From: Symsagittifera roscoffensis
Taxonomy: Eukaryota > Xenacoelomorpha > Acoela > Convolutidae
Length of the DNA: 64,000 nucleotides
Assembly (NCBI RefSeq): GCF_963678635.1
Contig: NC_087070.1
Coordinates: 25,352,007 to 25,416,006 of the forward strand
Direction: 5' to 3'
Both the position numbers and the translations under genes were made by a program. Below the pieces are notes generated by a model. It was not told the DNA's origin and made no database searches. It saw only the letters and a list, made by a program, of their open reading frames with translations. Positions 42,811 to 55,205 of the stretch are shown here, piece by piece (position 1 is the stretch's first letter; each line of letters begins with the position of its first letter).

Positions 42811-45800
42811 CATTACCGCCTGCACATGCTTTCTTTACACAAAAAATGATGTCCCTCGGAATATTGAGTTTTTTTTGTTATATAATTTTTTTGAGTTTTT
42901 GACCGTTTCTTCTGAATCTTTTTGAATTTCCTCAAAAGCCCCGAAATCTAATAAAACGGTTTATGTACCGTTTTTTGAAACAGTTTGATTTTTTGAAAAT
43001 TACCCACTCAATTCTGAGTTATTGGGTTCAATCGAAATAACAGGTTGTGTAAATATCCTCGGCATGAACGGTGACGCCCAAACTTTTAACATAAAAAGCT
43101 ACGATTCTCGGAAAAGTCCAATATTCGATTTATAGACCATTTTTGGAAAGTTATTGACACTAATGAACCCCGAAAACTTTACTGCCATTTCTTAAGTTAA
43201 GTGTACAATCGTGAAGCATGTTTTGAGAAGCTTCTCTGTTTCAGCGGTCTCTGTTAAAGTTTTCGACATTTTTACCATTTTATACAATTTTTTAAAAAGT
43301 TTTCTGAGTAACTAACCCATCAAATCTGATGCGAAGGGTTCAATCGAAAGAATCGGCTGTGGAAATTTATTCTACAGAAGCGCTGATTTTTTATAATTTG
43401 AAAGAAAAATATTTTGTCTTAGGGATGATGCCAATATCTCATAAACTTAAGCTCTTCTCACTTTTTTTTAGGATTGAAACAACTAAGATTTCGGGGAACG
43501 TCCAATTTTTTGAAATGACCAATTCCTTTTTTCAGTCCTAAAACCGAAGATTAATTAATCAGGTTGACAAAAAATGCATATAACTAGCGTCCATAATCAG
43601 ATATGACTTACTTTCAATAGCTCACCATGATGCTGGGCACCATCAATACAGGAGCGCCACAAGGCCGATCATCCTGCATCACTATAATAAATCCAAAAAC
43701 TATCGAACAAGTACCTCCAGTTTTAGCTGGGTCTATTTATCTTTTTTCGAGAGTTATGTAAGTTTTTAGTTCACCTAGTTTTTTCATCAAGTTTTTCTGT
43801 AGGGCGAGAACTCGTAACAGGCGACAATTCGTAACGGGCGGCAATTCGTAACAAGGCATTGGTAAGTAGAATACGCTTGCTCCGCTGCCCTTACATCTGG
43901 CACGAGAGGAATGAATATATTGCGCGTGAATCAGTGTTCCCCGCTTAATCAACTGTTACGAATTGTCGCTTCTTACGAATCGTCGCCTCACTTTTCGACT
44001 TTTAATTTTGTGTTTTATATCGCTGAGCACAAACATTTTCTTAAATAAACAGTGAAAACTGAAGAGCACCAAGTGTAGTTTTTTGTTTAAAAATGTCGAA
44101 ATAAGTAATCTCAAAGCTGCAATCTACTCAATATTTGCTTTGGCTCGTTTGTACTGCTCTCATATGAACTAGGCGAAAGTTAGGGACTCTCACTGTCAGT
44201 GGTCTTTAAAATATTTTAATACTTGAACTGTTCAGCTCGGAGCTTGCCATAATTCTCAATTGCCATCGGATCTGAAATCATCATTTACAGTCTATTCAAC
44301 TGAACGTCATTCCCCGTCATTTTTGTGAAACGACAACATCAACAAGCAGATATCAAATTGCGACATCGTATGTTTTTTGATGCGCCGTCTAGAGTACTTC
44401 TGAAGAGTGTATAAAACGTCAATCGCGTTTCAGCTCAAATTGGATCTGAAATTGAGCCATACCTTTGTTTGGATCAAGCTCAGACATCATTGGAAAATGC
44501 CTCTGCCAAAATAGCAATTAGAATCCGACCTGAAAACTTCAATTACGGTGTTCCAATTGGAACACAGCGACATCATAGTGAACTAGAACTTCTCTAATGT
44601 TGAGCATGTTAGCTCCATCTGAGTTTGATAAACCTGATCTTACTAACACCATCTACCAAAGAAACCAACAGCGTCTGTGAAATACACTCATCATCACAAT
44701 GCCTTCGCAGAAAATCACATTGCGCTTGAAATGCGTCTTCGCTAATTTTTTGACACCAATGTATGGCTTAAGCTTGACGAAATTAACACCCATTTTGCAA
44801 CAACTTTCTAGAGTTGTCAGAAAAACTAACCAGTTGACCGTCACCCTCCAACATCGAATCTACTTCAAAAAAGAGAGAGGATCGTAGACATACAATTTCA
44901 AGTCTTCAGAAAACCCTCGAAGTTCAGCGACACCTCTTTTTCAGCTCTTCTACCTCTTATAGCTTTTCCAACGTTCAATTAACTACTCCAGGATCAACTA
45001 CGAGGAGGAAAGAGTTGAATTTATGCTCATTATTGGAAAACTGCAAGTAGCACTCCTTGAAAGGTTCATTATCCTTAATTTGGAGTTGACTAATAAAATC
45101 AGAACTTAAAACATCGTTAACATCCTTTTCAACTAAAGAAATTGACTTCATTTTTGCCATGCGATGACACCAACAGGCAAATAACCTATCGTTACACCGT
45201 GGCGTTTTTGGTGCGACGGGTTCAATTTGCATAGACTGATACGGAACCCGTCAGGGTGCCAATGACAACGTCGGCAAACATTTCAGTTCGGTACAAATCA
45301 CTGACAAAAACATCTTAAAATTATTTAAGTACAAGTTCTCTTAGATTATTTCTGAAGAGTGAATCAAATGTCAATTGCATTTCAGCCAGATTTGAAATTG
45401 AACCATAACATTGATTGGATCAAGCTCAGACATCATTGGAAAGTGTCTCTTCCAAGCTGGCAACTGCAATCATACCTTAAAACTCTAAAAACATTCTTTT
45501 CAATTTGAATAATTTGGTCTCATAATGAAATAGAAATTATCTTCAATTTCGACACTGAACTTGTCAAATCCATCTGACTAAAATTTAAATAGAAACCAAC
45601 AGCTTCCTATTACATGCATCACCACAATGCCTTTAAAGGACATCGTAACAAGCATAAGAGGCTACTTCGCCGAGTTTTTGAACTTCACACAGGTTCTACT
45701 ACTCACACCTGAGATAAAGATTGGATTGAAAGCGCCCTTAGGCTGGTCTTTTTGAAGAACAGACAATACGGCGAAACCCAACAACGCCATAGTCATTATT

Positions 45801-45978
45801 GTCACTACATGTGATTTTTTTTCTCCATGTTGCCGAATAGACAAAGATGGACACCAGCGGAATTTCAGCGAACCCTTGAAATCTCTGGAGAAAAGACTCG
45901 ACATCTTGCAATTTTCAAGCTGCTGCGCGTTCAAAAGTCTTTAGGAAGTTAGAAGTTTTTGGGAGCTTGGCCTGTATT
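42811..45978 (+). repeat. Tandem segmental duplication, copy 2
   Basis: Same content and orientation as copy 1. The junction holds 8 extra bases (ACCGCCTG, 42803-42810), so ATTACCGCCTGC appears twice in succession. It looks like a short templated insertion at the join. Copy 2 ends at TGTATT, followed by unique sequence CGCCGAACATC. Confidence 0.93.
43802..43988. mobile_element. Second copy of the foldback/MITE-like element (in tandem duplication copy 2)
   Basis: Duplicated passively with the 3.18-kb unit, exactly 3,176 bp downstream of the first. Confidence 0.6.
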
Positions 45979-46581
45979 CGCCGAACATCAGATAGCTTAC
46001 CGAAAACTCAGCGCTGTGACCTTATTGAACAAAAACATCACCAGACCACGCAAAACCAAAAAACCCAATAACAATTCCTCTGAAAGGTTTCAATTTGATG
46101 AAATTTACATCCAATTTGCAACAGTTTTATAGGATCATCAACTAACCCCGCTGAGAAAATGGCGGATAGAACACAATGGGAGACAAAAACCAATTAATTG
46201 ACCGTGGTTTTTGAACAACGAATATAATTTGAGAAGTCTCAGAAAAACTAAAGCAGTTGATCCTCGTTTAGCAACCATGAATCTATTTCAAAACCAAAAG
46301 GGCGATCATCGAAATACATGGTCCATGTCTTCATCAACACCACGGCTTTCCAGCTGTCTCTGGTCTGTGCCAAAATCAACGACGGAGACGAAGCAGTTGA
46401 ATTTAAGCTCATCATCCGATGACAACGCCTGCAGTTGAAACCACCAGTCTGATGATGACAATATTCAGCCTTGAAATAGTCAATTTGGCAAATTGTACTT
46501 CTTTTTTGTAACAACTTCATAGGACCATTAACTAGAATCACGAAAGAAACTGCGACAACCTCAAAACAAAAAAAAACAACC
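45979..46581. other. Non-coding, with diverged relatives of the duplicated unit
   Basis: Contains degraded copies of motifs seen at 41600-41650 (a TTTGCAACA...TTCATAGGACCA...ACTA pattern near 46110-46150 and 46480-46540). This suggests an older repeat family predating the 3.18-kb duplication. No gene seen. Confidence 0.5.
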
Positions 46582-46870
46582 TGTGGGAAGAGTGACATAG
46601 GGACAAGTTTGAGTTATGTAAAGACTTCGCTTCCGTCTGGGGACCTGCTACTGTTGACTAGAATCAAGAAGGAAACTGCGACAACCTCACAACAAAAAAA
46701 AACAACCTGTGGGAAGAGTGACATAGGGACAAGTTTGAGTTATGTAAAGACTTTGGTTCCGTCTGGGGACCTGCTACTGTTGACCTTGTGATCGGTACAT
46801 TTTTTGGCGGTACATTGTACACTGAAACAAAAAAGTGCAGTTTGTTATATATTTTGAACAAAACAGTTGC
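46582..46870 (+). repeat. 5' LTR remnant of element C with internal tandem duplication
   Basis: The segment GGGAAGAGTGACATAGGGAC through CCTGCTACTGTTGAC occurs at about 46585-46660 and again at 46710-46784. The second copy continues into the part shared with 52628-52775. Confidence 0.7.
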
Positions 46871-46937
46871 CTTTGACTTGAAACATATTTACTCGTGTTT
46901 TACCACCTACATCATGGGGCAGCCAGCTGAAAGATAA

Positions 46938-47540
46938 GTGGGGGGGGAGGGGGGGGGGGAGAGCCCACTGAACATAATAACTTTTTGGGACGCGCGCACG
47001 CCGGAACCATCCACATATTGGGAAGAGTGGATAATCAAAATTCGCTGGGGAATGATTGCTAAGTATGATATTGACCCAGATGATTTTTATTTAGATGCTA
47101 CCTTGGACACTACGGCGATAGCGGCGTTACCTAGGGACGTAAGCGGGAAGAATCTCTTGGAATCGGAGAAAAAGATGAAATCCAGTTTGTACCTCTGTAT
47201 CGGGGACGAAGCGCATAGAATCTTCAAGGCTCGTAAGCCGCCAGTTAGCATTAAAACTGAGCAATAATCTCGAGTTTTAGACAAGATGCGGAATGTTTCC
47301 AAAAGAGAGCAAAATTTTACGCATGAGCAAGGATTGTTTTACGAAAGGAAGCAAAAAGATAATAAAAAATTTGAGAAATTTCACGCAAAACTAATTGCCT
47401 TGATCGGGAGATGCGATTTCGGTAACGGCGCTGAAATTATTAGAGATCTTCTCATCATGAACATGCGAGAATCCGATTGTCAACCAGAACTGTCACGATC
47501 TACAAAGCCGCCAGAAGTTTATTGGATCGCAGTATTGTAA
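46938..47540 (+). pseudogene. Element C gag-like fragment
   Basis: Frames 46938-47267 and 47286-47540 flank a stop. The reading FWDARTPEPSTYWEEWIIKIR and FHAKLIALIGRCDFG, with DLLIMNM, resembles the capsid domain of retrotransposon Gag (helix with Trp, then a conserved size and hydrophobic pattern). A G-rich run precedes it at 46941-46960. It is decayed and moderately supported by its position ahead of protease and RT. Confidence 0.6.
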
Positions 47541-48100
47541 GAACGATCGCGCTTATAAACCATACGCGGGGAAACCAGCATCGTCAGCGCCATACAAGCC
47601 ATCAAGCAGCAACTGGTCAGTAATATAAGAAGAAGAGTGGGATACTTCAGAAACCGAGGGAGCGGGGGACGAGGATACGCACTGGGGGCAAACGTTAGCG
47701 GAAACGGCCGGTGCTAAAATTGTGATGGCCCAAAGTTGACGTTGGATCATATTGCAACATGCCCTGCGAAGGGCATAACTTGTAACGCGTGCCGAGAAGT
47801 AAGGCAGTTGGAGCGAACATTTAGGGGTGTGCTAAGGGGTACTAACCAATGGCGGGGAAGAGGACGAGTAGGTCTAGAACGAGCACCATTGAAGCACACA
47901 CAGTGTGGACAGTAGCAACATGCAAGAGGAGCAAGTAGGATAGGTCAATCAGCAGCAGGAGGGTAGTGAGAAGATATCCACGCCCTCAGAGTCCGACGAA
48001 TACTCGGTAATGTCAATCATGAAGAAGAATTCAGTCGAGTTGAAAATCCCGACTGCTAAAATCCAAGCAGAGGTGCCGGGAAAAAATGTGACTCTGGGTT

Positions 48101-48391
48101 GATAGCGGGTCCCCGGTTACGATCTTCAGCATGACTGATCGGAAAGTAACACTAGGTAAAGCAAACTTACATCTACAACCGATACGGGAAGAATTTTTTG
48201 ATTACAACAACAATCGAATACAAATACTGGGTAAGATAGCAGTAACGATCGCACTCAATGGATGGATGACACGGGCAAGTGTGTCCATTATCACAGGAAA
48301 TCACCAATCGATCCTTGGGCGCGACTTGATGGGCACCCTAGGACTGGAGCTAGTACAAAGAGGAAGAGTCATGGGAATAACTGGAGGATAG
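48101..48391 (+). pseudogene. Element C aspartic protease fragment
   Basis: DSGSPVTIF at 48101-48127 is the retropepsin active-site motif. ILGRDLMGTLGL near 48316-48351 is the second conserved block. Upstream sequence is out of frame and interrupted. Confidence 0.75.
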
Positions 48392-48599
48392 CAGCGACAG
48401 TGCAGAGGGGCTAGAGAAATTACATACATACTTCTGTAAGTTATATCCGAACTTATTTACAAGAATAAAAAAAAATACGGGACGCAAAAGTAAAGACCGA
48501 TTTTTTGACGCAATAAAACTTAAACAACAAAAAGGCCGCAGGGTAACGATCAGTCTCCAAGATATGGTGGCAAAAAAAAAGCGCACCTGATTGGTGAAG

Positions 48600-49760
48600 G
48601 ACACATATCAAGATGCAAGCCTGTTCGGAGAAAAATTTCGTGTCTCCAATCGTAATCCCAGTAAAGAAAGGATTGGAATCGAGGAAATTGAACGAACAGG
48701 TACATAGAAATAAGTACCAGATGCCAATTATTGATGATTTAGTAGGCGGAATAAGTCAAATAATAGCAGAACGAAAAGCGGGAGATTTCTATTTTACTAC
48801 ATTGGACTTCACGTATGCATACGGACAAGCAGCTTTAGATAAAAAAACCAGTAAACAGTGCAATTTTTCATTACTAGGGGAAAATCGATGGGAACATGTC
48901 GCTTCAAGAACTGGTTTTATGGGCTTACTTCAAGTCTGACGGAATTTCAGAAAATTATAAATATCCTACTCACCGAATTTCTCCAAGCGAACGCTTTCAT
49001 AGACAACATACTCGTCGTGTCTAAGGGAGCTAAAATCGAACACGTTGCATAAGTGGATAAAATTCATAAAAAACTTGATGTATCGAATGTCTTACCAAAG
49101 CTACGGAATTGTGAATTTGCGAAAACGAATGTGAATGGCTAGGCTCTAAAATCGGGAAAGTAATTATACCGTTGGTTCGAAAAACCCAAGCGGTCGAAGA
49201 TCTAAATCCCCTCAAATCTAGAAAACAGTTAAAGTGGCTAATGGGATCCTTACACAGCCTACAAAATTTTTTACCGAATCTAGCAGAAGATATTTCTTCA
49301 CTTCGACCGTTGTAGAGCCTAAATAATGATTCCATCTGGACGCCGGCATGCGACAACGCGTTTCAACATCTAAAATGGTTGGTTAAGAATCTAGTCGAAC
49401 TCAAAATTTTTGATATTATACCGGGAAACTCCCATAGTATATACACCCAATATCATTTACTTCAAGATACCTCAATGCGGCAGAGAAAAAATGCTCAACG
49501 AAGGAACTCGAACTACTGGCTGCAGTGTGCGCAACCGAACATTCTCGCAATTACGTTTACGGTCGATACTTTACAATCATATTGGATGTTAAAGCATTAT
49601 TAACCATGTTAAATTCGTCCCCATAGGGAAGTAAATTATTTTTCAGCAAACTAACCCGATGATAAGAGCGCTTAATACCTGACAATTTTAACGCAGGACA
49701 TTGCCAAGGATCAATAATGGGTATGGCCGATAACTTATCACGTTTTCCCTCAGCGGCGTT
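48600..49760 (+). pseudogene. Element C reverse transcriptase/RNase H fragments
   Basis: Visible RT pieces are KNFVSPIVIPVKK, YQMPIIDDLV, FTTLDFTYAYGQ and, in another frame, AFIDNILVVSKG, where the YIDD box is FIDN. RNase H-like remains and ADNLSRFPSA (49723-49752) follow. Multiple frameshifts make it inactive. Confidence 0.8.
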
Positions 49761-50714
49761 ATCGGAAACATGTCATCATGACGAAAATTTTACAGTAGCT
49801 AGAATACGGATGATTAATGAGGCATTATTTCCTCGGGACCAGTTAAATCCTAGGGGTCAAACAGTGAACAAAATTCAAAAAATACCGGCGGTAGAGGGCG
49901 TCCGAACATGCGTTGGATCACGCAAGAGATTCATATTCAATAGCAATCAGAAAAAAAATTGAATATGCAATTCCAAAACCGATGCAGAAAAATTCACAAG
50001 AGGGCGTGGTTGCATGCAACCGACAGACAGCCAACCAGAGGCGAGATATTTGCATACTGAGGGATATCTACAAACATAGTTCAACGCAAGTAAGATGTTG
50101 TTCTCTGTCAGCTTCATAGGTTGCTCAATTAAACATATTTCAAAACCCTCAGTTGTCAAAATGTCAACTCACAACTCGCCAGAAAAATCCGGTCCGAAAA
50201 CCTCAACAATTGTAAATACATCAACCCAATCTGGAAATGCAAATTCAAATGTTGTCTTAAATCGTGTAGTGAATCAACCTCCCAGCCTCAGCTGAGAGTC
50301 CGATATCGAAGTAAGAACCCCCGAAACGTTTTAGCCACAAACAAACACTTCAAAAAACATTTCGAAAAGTAACAGCCCAAAAGAAACATCAATTCCCGTA
50401 TCTCTTCTAACCCCTTGTAATTAATGAAAAATGTGTCTACTCGATTGTCCCCACGGATTGCAAAATTGTGAAGAAGCTCGAATTCCCGGAATTGTTGAAT
50501 CATAAGCTTGTGGGGGCCAATCTCGTAAAGGACCCGATATTCAAGACCATCAGAGACGCGATTAGACACAGAAACCCAAGCACAAAGGAAGTAGTCACCC
50601 GGCTCCGGGCAGTACTACGCGCAGCACTACAACGACTTCTCAGTACGAGAAAACTGCTTCTGGTTGAATGGCCGGCTGGCGATCCCGAAGTATTTGGCTA
50701 GGTCAGTTCCAAAC

Positions 50715-51380
50715 AGATTGCATCACATCCACCACGGGCGGGACAAGATTTTCGCAGCGGCGAAAGATGTATGGATTCCACTGATGCACTGAGACGTCTC
50801 AGCTATCGTAAAGTTAAAATTTTGCAAATACTGCTTGGAAGCAGGTAAAAATCTTGAACCTCAAATACCAAAAGGAGAATTAGGTACAACAAACAAACCG
50901 AAGAAACCGAACGATTTGGCTCAACTGGATTTTTGTGGCCCAGTAAATTTTAAAAAAGGGCGAAAGAAATATGTCTTAGTAGCGGGGGACGCATTTTCAC
51001 ATCGGCCTTCGGCTTAAGTCTGTTCAAGTCTCACTTCAAAAAATGTACTAAAGTTGCTAAGGAATTATATAGAAACACATGGGCAACCCAATGAAACTAC
51101 ATATCGACCAAACGTCCGGAATATTTTCAAACGAAATACTTAACTTCTGCAACTACGAAAGAATTCAACTCAAAAAATCTCCGGGAGGTATCACCACGCC
51201 ACGTTTATGGTCGAAAGAACCATCGGTTCAAAAAATAATTAAATCCTCACGTACATACGGGAAGACGGAAATCAAAATTTAAAGAAATTGGTAGCAAGGG
51301 TGTTAAGCGCATTACGTTTCGTACCGCATTCCTTAACTAAAATAACACCGTTTGAGGCAGATCGTGGAAGAGAGGCCTAA
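50715..51380 (+). pseudogene. Element C integrase fragments
   Basis: A His-rich segment and FCKYCLEAG (about 50819-50845) form the HHCC zinc region. AQLDFCGPVNFKKGRKKYVL (about 50922-50981) holds the first catalytic Asp, and KLHIDQTSGIFSNEI (about 51091-51135) the second-Asp block. Later parts are scrambled. Confidence 0.75.
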
Positions 51381-51970
51381 ACTGTAATCCGAAACCTCAA
51401 GAAAAAACCGTCAGTGAAAAATCTAGATTGGACGAATGTAATTAATCAAAAACTACAATGTTTAGAAGAGGCAAGCGGACGCCCTGAAGAGAGAAGCGCA
51501 GTGGTTTAGTGTATGCCCCACAGAATCGTAGAGCTCCTCGAGTTCTGGACGAGCATGAACTGGCGGAGGCGGATGTAGAGCTGACTCACTCAAACGCACC
51601 ATCGTGGCTGAAACCACACAAGACCAGTACCATCTGTGGTATACCAGCGGAAGAATAAACGTTTGTCTACTAAAATCGAAAAAATAGCACCACATACGGT
51701 TCAAATGAAAAAAGGATCCCTACTAAGACAAAGCGGTGTTTCTTTTGAATCGGAAGCAGAGGAGAATCAAGCGGTAACGGTAGCGGGACAAGGCCCCAAT
51801 TCAACGAGCACCCCAGGCCCGAGTACGGGAATTCCCGAAAAGAATCCAAACCGGCGTTGAAAGATAGCATGCTACCGACGGGAGCAGAACAGCCGAAGCG
51901 CAAAACGCAGAAAAAACGGGTGTCGACTGGGACCGAAGAGGGCGAGAGAAAGAAAATAATACGACGAGCC

Positions 51971-52162
51971 TTTTTTTTTATTATTTGCCCCCGGCTTGCT
52001 CAGTGCAGGACCAACCGTGGGGGAGGGGGATGTCATCCATTTTGCCGCAGCCGGTCCAACCTTGAGGAGGCGGATGACACTAGGACCCCTCCAGCCGTGA
52101 CCGAAGAGGGATTCGAACGCATGACCCTCGTGTTAAGAGAGATGTGCCTAACCCACTTGACC
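51971..52162 (-). mobile_element. tRNA-derived SINE
   Basis: On the minus strand it starts GGTCAAGTGGGTTAGGC, an A-box, with GCGTTCGAATCCC, a B-box, about 45 bases on. A unique body ends in GGGGGCAAATAATAAAAAAAAA-like sequence (written here as a motif). It is flanked by a perfect 10-bp target duplication ACGACGAGCC (51961-51970 and 52163-52172). The two RNA polymerase III boxes, A-rich tail and duplication identify a SINE rather than a tRNA gene, because the acceptor stem is missing. Confidence 0.88.
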
Positions 52163-52627
52163 ACGACGAGCCTTCGATACAAGCAGCGACGAGTACAGCG
52201 AAGACGAGATTCAACGAGCGGAAGTCACGGGCGGAGCGAAACCGATGAGTGAGATAACGGCGGGCGAAGAAAGTAGGAAGGACTACATGACAGAATCCTC
52301 GGGAAACGAGCAAGGTACATCGGAACCGACTGTTCGAGCAAAAAGAAACCGGGGGAAGCCACGCGACTTTCTACGTGGCAGCGAAGAGGGGTCAGCAAGA
52401 TGTGTGGCGTAAGGATCAATTTAAATTATCGGAAGTAGCGAAAGATCTCGTCAAGAGGGAAGACAGGGACAGGGCCGGCAGCTAAAGCCGAAAAACTCAA
52501 AACTATTTTTGTTTCATAAAAGTAAAATTAAATTAAATTTACGCAAGGATACTATGTACCAACCAGGTTCTGGTTATTATAAATTTACAAACTATTGATT
52601 TAAAGTTTTTTGTGGTTGCCTCTATGT

Positions 52628-52775
52628 CATATGGACATGTTTGAGTTTTGTAAAGTCTTTGGTTCCGTCTGGAGACCTGCTGTTGTTGACCTTATGATCG
52701 CTCTAATGTCTGGCGCACACTGAAACAAAAGAGTGCAGTTTATTAGTTATTTTGGACAATAAAATTGCCTTTGAA
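52628..52775 (+). repeat. 3' LTR remnant of element C
   Basis: Diverged match to 46730-46870. It contains AATAAA at about 52755-52765, a plausible polyadenylation signal. Confidence 0.7.
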
Positions 52776-53101
52776 ACCCCAAAGACCCCAATGACCCTGC
52801 CCAAAATAAAAAGACCCCTCTCTTAGGACACCCGACGGACAAAATACTTTGGTGTTTGTTCTCGTGCGGTGGTTAAATTTAATCCCTTCCAAATTTTCCC
52901 ACTGTTTAATTAAATAAATTTGAGCCCTCAAAAAAAACTGACCTGCTTGTGAAGGACGAAGGACGTGACAAATAATAAGAGGTTTAAGAAGCTAAGGAGG
53001 ACTTGATAAATAAAAGATAAAGTAACATATAAAAAATAAGAAAGAAATAAATTAAAAACGGAATGTTGACAGGAGCACGGATAGGAGAGCAGAGGAAGGG
53101 T
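52776..53101. other. No gene seen; purine-rich spacer
   Basis: A-rich/purine-rich sequence between element C and the first frame of the next region. No RNA gene or repeat recognised. Confidence 0.5.
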
Positions 53102-53452
53102 TTACAGCCACATCCGCATGTCGTCTTCGGGATCCGACCAAGGGACATGAAGAATACTGACTAGACGCTCCATTTGAAATCTGAAGCGCCACTCAGTACT
53201 CTCGAATCCCGCACCCAGAGACTCGAACAGCCAGAAGTTCTCCATGCTCCTCACATCAACACACACATATTCAAATATGCCCTCGTTTTTCTCAAAAGGA
53301 ACCTCAATGTAATGCAGCTTAAAATTCACTGCAGTGGTGGCCGGGGTAAACTCCACGGTCCTACCACAGATGTTTTTACCTTCGTGAGTTCCAGCTCCCA
53401 CATAAGGCAAATGAATGGGTGACTCGTGGAGATCACCAAGGGGAATATCCAT
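53102..53452 (-). CDS. Unknown 116-aa ORF, divergent from the polinton-like genes
   Basis: A single clean frame beginning MDIPLGDLHESPIH and ending DDMRMWL. Composition is protein-like (balanced hydrophobics, acidic, several Trp/Phe), but I recognise no domain. It has no signal peptide or membrane segment. It starts 122 bp from the first polinton-like start codon and points away from it, so it may be a terminal gene of that element or an exon of a host gene. Confidence 0.4.
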   Translation of the reverse strand: MDIPLGDLHESPIHLPYVGAGTHEGKNICGRTVEFTPATTAVNFKLHYIEVPFEKNEGIFEYVCVDVRSMENFWLFESLGAGFESTEWRFRFQMERLVSILHVPWSDPEDDMRMWL

Positions 53453-53573
53453 CTAAGCACATGAAAATAGGTTGAAGTAATTAGTTAAAAATCCTTTAAA
53501 CTACAGTTCATTAATAAAGTCCCATTAATATCCATTTATAACAATTATAAACAGTCAAACATTTGATGTGAAA

Positions 53574-54457
53574 ATGTCTTCTATAGAAGATAAAGACATG
53601 TTGATGAAAACAAACTCAGCAAATTGAGTTTATTAGGAAATTGGCATACTGAAGATATTGATAGTGAACGATTAAAATTCTCTGTTTTTTCAACTGGCTC
53701 TTGGTCAAAAAATATGCACATTCACAATCGTCATACAGTGTTTATTTCTCGGTGGGGAGAAGTGGCAAATCATACGTTCAAGGAATACGAGCAAAGTTGT
53801 AAAGAACAATTTTATTTGGGCGAGTTATTGCAAATAACCTGGTGCATTTTTGCGAAGCAGAAATTTGGAAAAGCGACCGATTTGTCAAATGTTACTTATG
53901 AAAATGTTATTGATTACTCGTATGATTTTGAGTCATTTCTGATTGAGAAAGCAGTGGAAAGAAAAATTCGACTTTGTTTCAAAAAACTTTCGAAATACCG
54001 AAAACTACCCGTGTTTTACTTAAACATATATCAAAGAGATATAGGAGTGAGAAAAGGGTATCTAGAAGGTTACTTTCATTTCCACTGGCTTGAAATTCAG
54101 CAGGTCGGAGAAGTGTTGGAAAAAATGAAATTGGGAAACTGTATATTTACTTCAAAAGACTTGGAAAATATTCATGAAGATTTTATTACTTGGAAAAAAA
54201 CCTATCCGGAAATTGCCAACCGTCGAAATTTTTTCTTAGCTGCATGTTCACTGTTCTTCATCTCAACTACTAATGATATAAATTACAATGTTGCTATCAA
54301 GCTGAGACCCTATGGGGATCTGATCGGTATAGACAATTCTTCTTTGGATAAATATTTGAATGATTCGAAAATTTTACGAACGCATGCTATTTTACACGAT
54401 GCCGCCGGTTTTGTCCGCGAAGTTTTTAACACTGTTCCCACATACTGCTATGTTTAA
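53574..54457 (+). pseudogene. Polinton-like conserved protein 1 (unknown function)
   Basis: Start at ATG 53574 (MSSIEDKD). A frameshift near 53605-53620 leads into a long frame ending at 54457. The body has FISRWGEVANHTF, FYLNIYQRDIGVRKGYLEGY and AIKLRPYGDLIG. It is probably an element-specific protein. I cannot assign a fold or function. Apart from the N-terminal break it is intact for about 275 residues, and it ends 2 bases before the next start codon. Confidence 0.6.
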
Positions 54458-54459
54458 CC

Positions 54460-55044
54460 ATGGAAATGCAACAACATTCTGATTGGTCACTTGAAAGGAA
54501 TTACGTTTTGTTTGTATATCAAACTGAAGAACCCGAAACTCTACCATTTATTAGAATGCTGAAGGAAAGATCAATTGTGTTGGATTTTGAGGGATTTCGA
54601 CACCAGAAAATCACATTTATAGTAAAAGAATTAGCTATAACCACTTCCGACTACAGTGATTCCCTAATTTTTTTACCTCCAGTTAATTTCAATTCTCTTC
54701 CAAAATCTGAGCAAAAAGCCTACAACTGGCTGAAAATGTTTTGCACGGACTTCATTGGGATAGCGGTGATTATTTATACCTGAATTTGAACCAAATCATT
54801 CAATGTTTTGTCTTAAAAAACCCCAATGCTATGTTCTACGCCAAAAGAACAGAAACAGCTGATAGCTGATTTTTCTACCAAATACTTAGACCGCAAAGTT
54901 GTGAATCTTGACGATTTGGGCTGTCCACGAGTCGAAAAATTATATTTCAAGAATTTTGAGAATTGTAATAAACACCTACCGCACCATAACTCTAAAAATC
55001 ATTGTGCGGTAAAAAAAAATCGAAAGCGTTCTATGATTGGTTGA
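54460..55044 (+). pseudogene. Polinton-like protein 2, possible exonuclease-like domain
   Basis: Starts MEMQQHSDW 2 bases after the previous stop. VLDFEGFRH has a D-x-E that could be the first motif of a DEDD-type 3'-5' exonuclease, followed by a strand-like ITFIVKELAI. Frame breaks near 54760 and 54840 separate a C-terminal part with LGCPRVEKL and NCNKHLPHHNSKNHCAVKK, a Cys/His cluster. The nuclease reading is tentative. Confidence 0.5.
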
Positions 55045-55205
55045 AAAATTCAGTTCTTTGTACTTGAATGACACCAGAAAGTAACATAAGATTTCATTGA
55101 CCAGGATTGAACGCACTGATTGCAGAGGCCAAGTAAATAAACGAAAACAACAAGTTACAATTTCCGAAGAAGAGTTGTGCACTGTGAGGAGGTTCTTCCC
55201 CGTGA

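Larger units (their letters stand above)
46582..52775 (+). mobile_element. Element C: decayed Ty3/gypsy-like LTR retrotransposon
   Basis: LTR-related segments (46582-46870 and 52628-52775) share GGTTCCGTCTGG...CCTGCT..TGTTGACC and CACTGAAACAAAA.AGTGCAGTTT. Between them, in order on the plus strand, are gag-like, protease, RT, RNase H and integrase fragments, all frameshifted. It is a different lineage from A/B. A SINE is nested near its 3' end. Confidence 0.82.

Noticed and set aside
46941..46960. G-quadruplex or polypurine tract of element C from the G-rich run
   Set aside because: It lies just after the 5' LTR remnant and overlaps the gag start, so it is not in the position of a 3' polypurine tract. 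Possibly only simple sequence.
52075..52172. A tRNA gene on the minus strand
   Set aside because: A and B boxes are present but the acceptor stem does not pair, the body extends to an A-rich tail, and target duplications flank it. It is a SINE.
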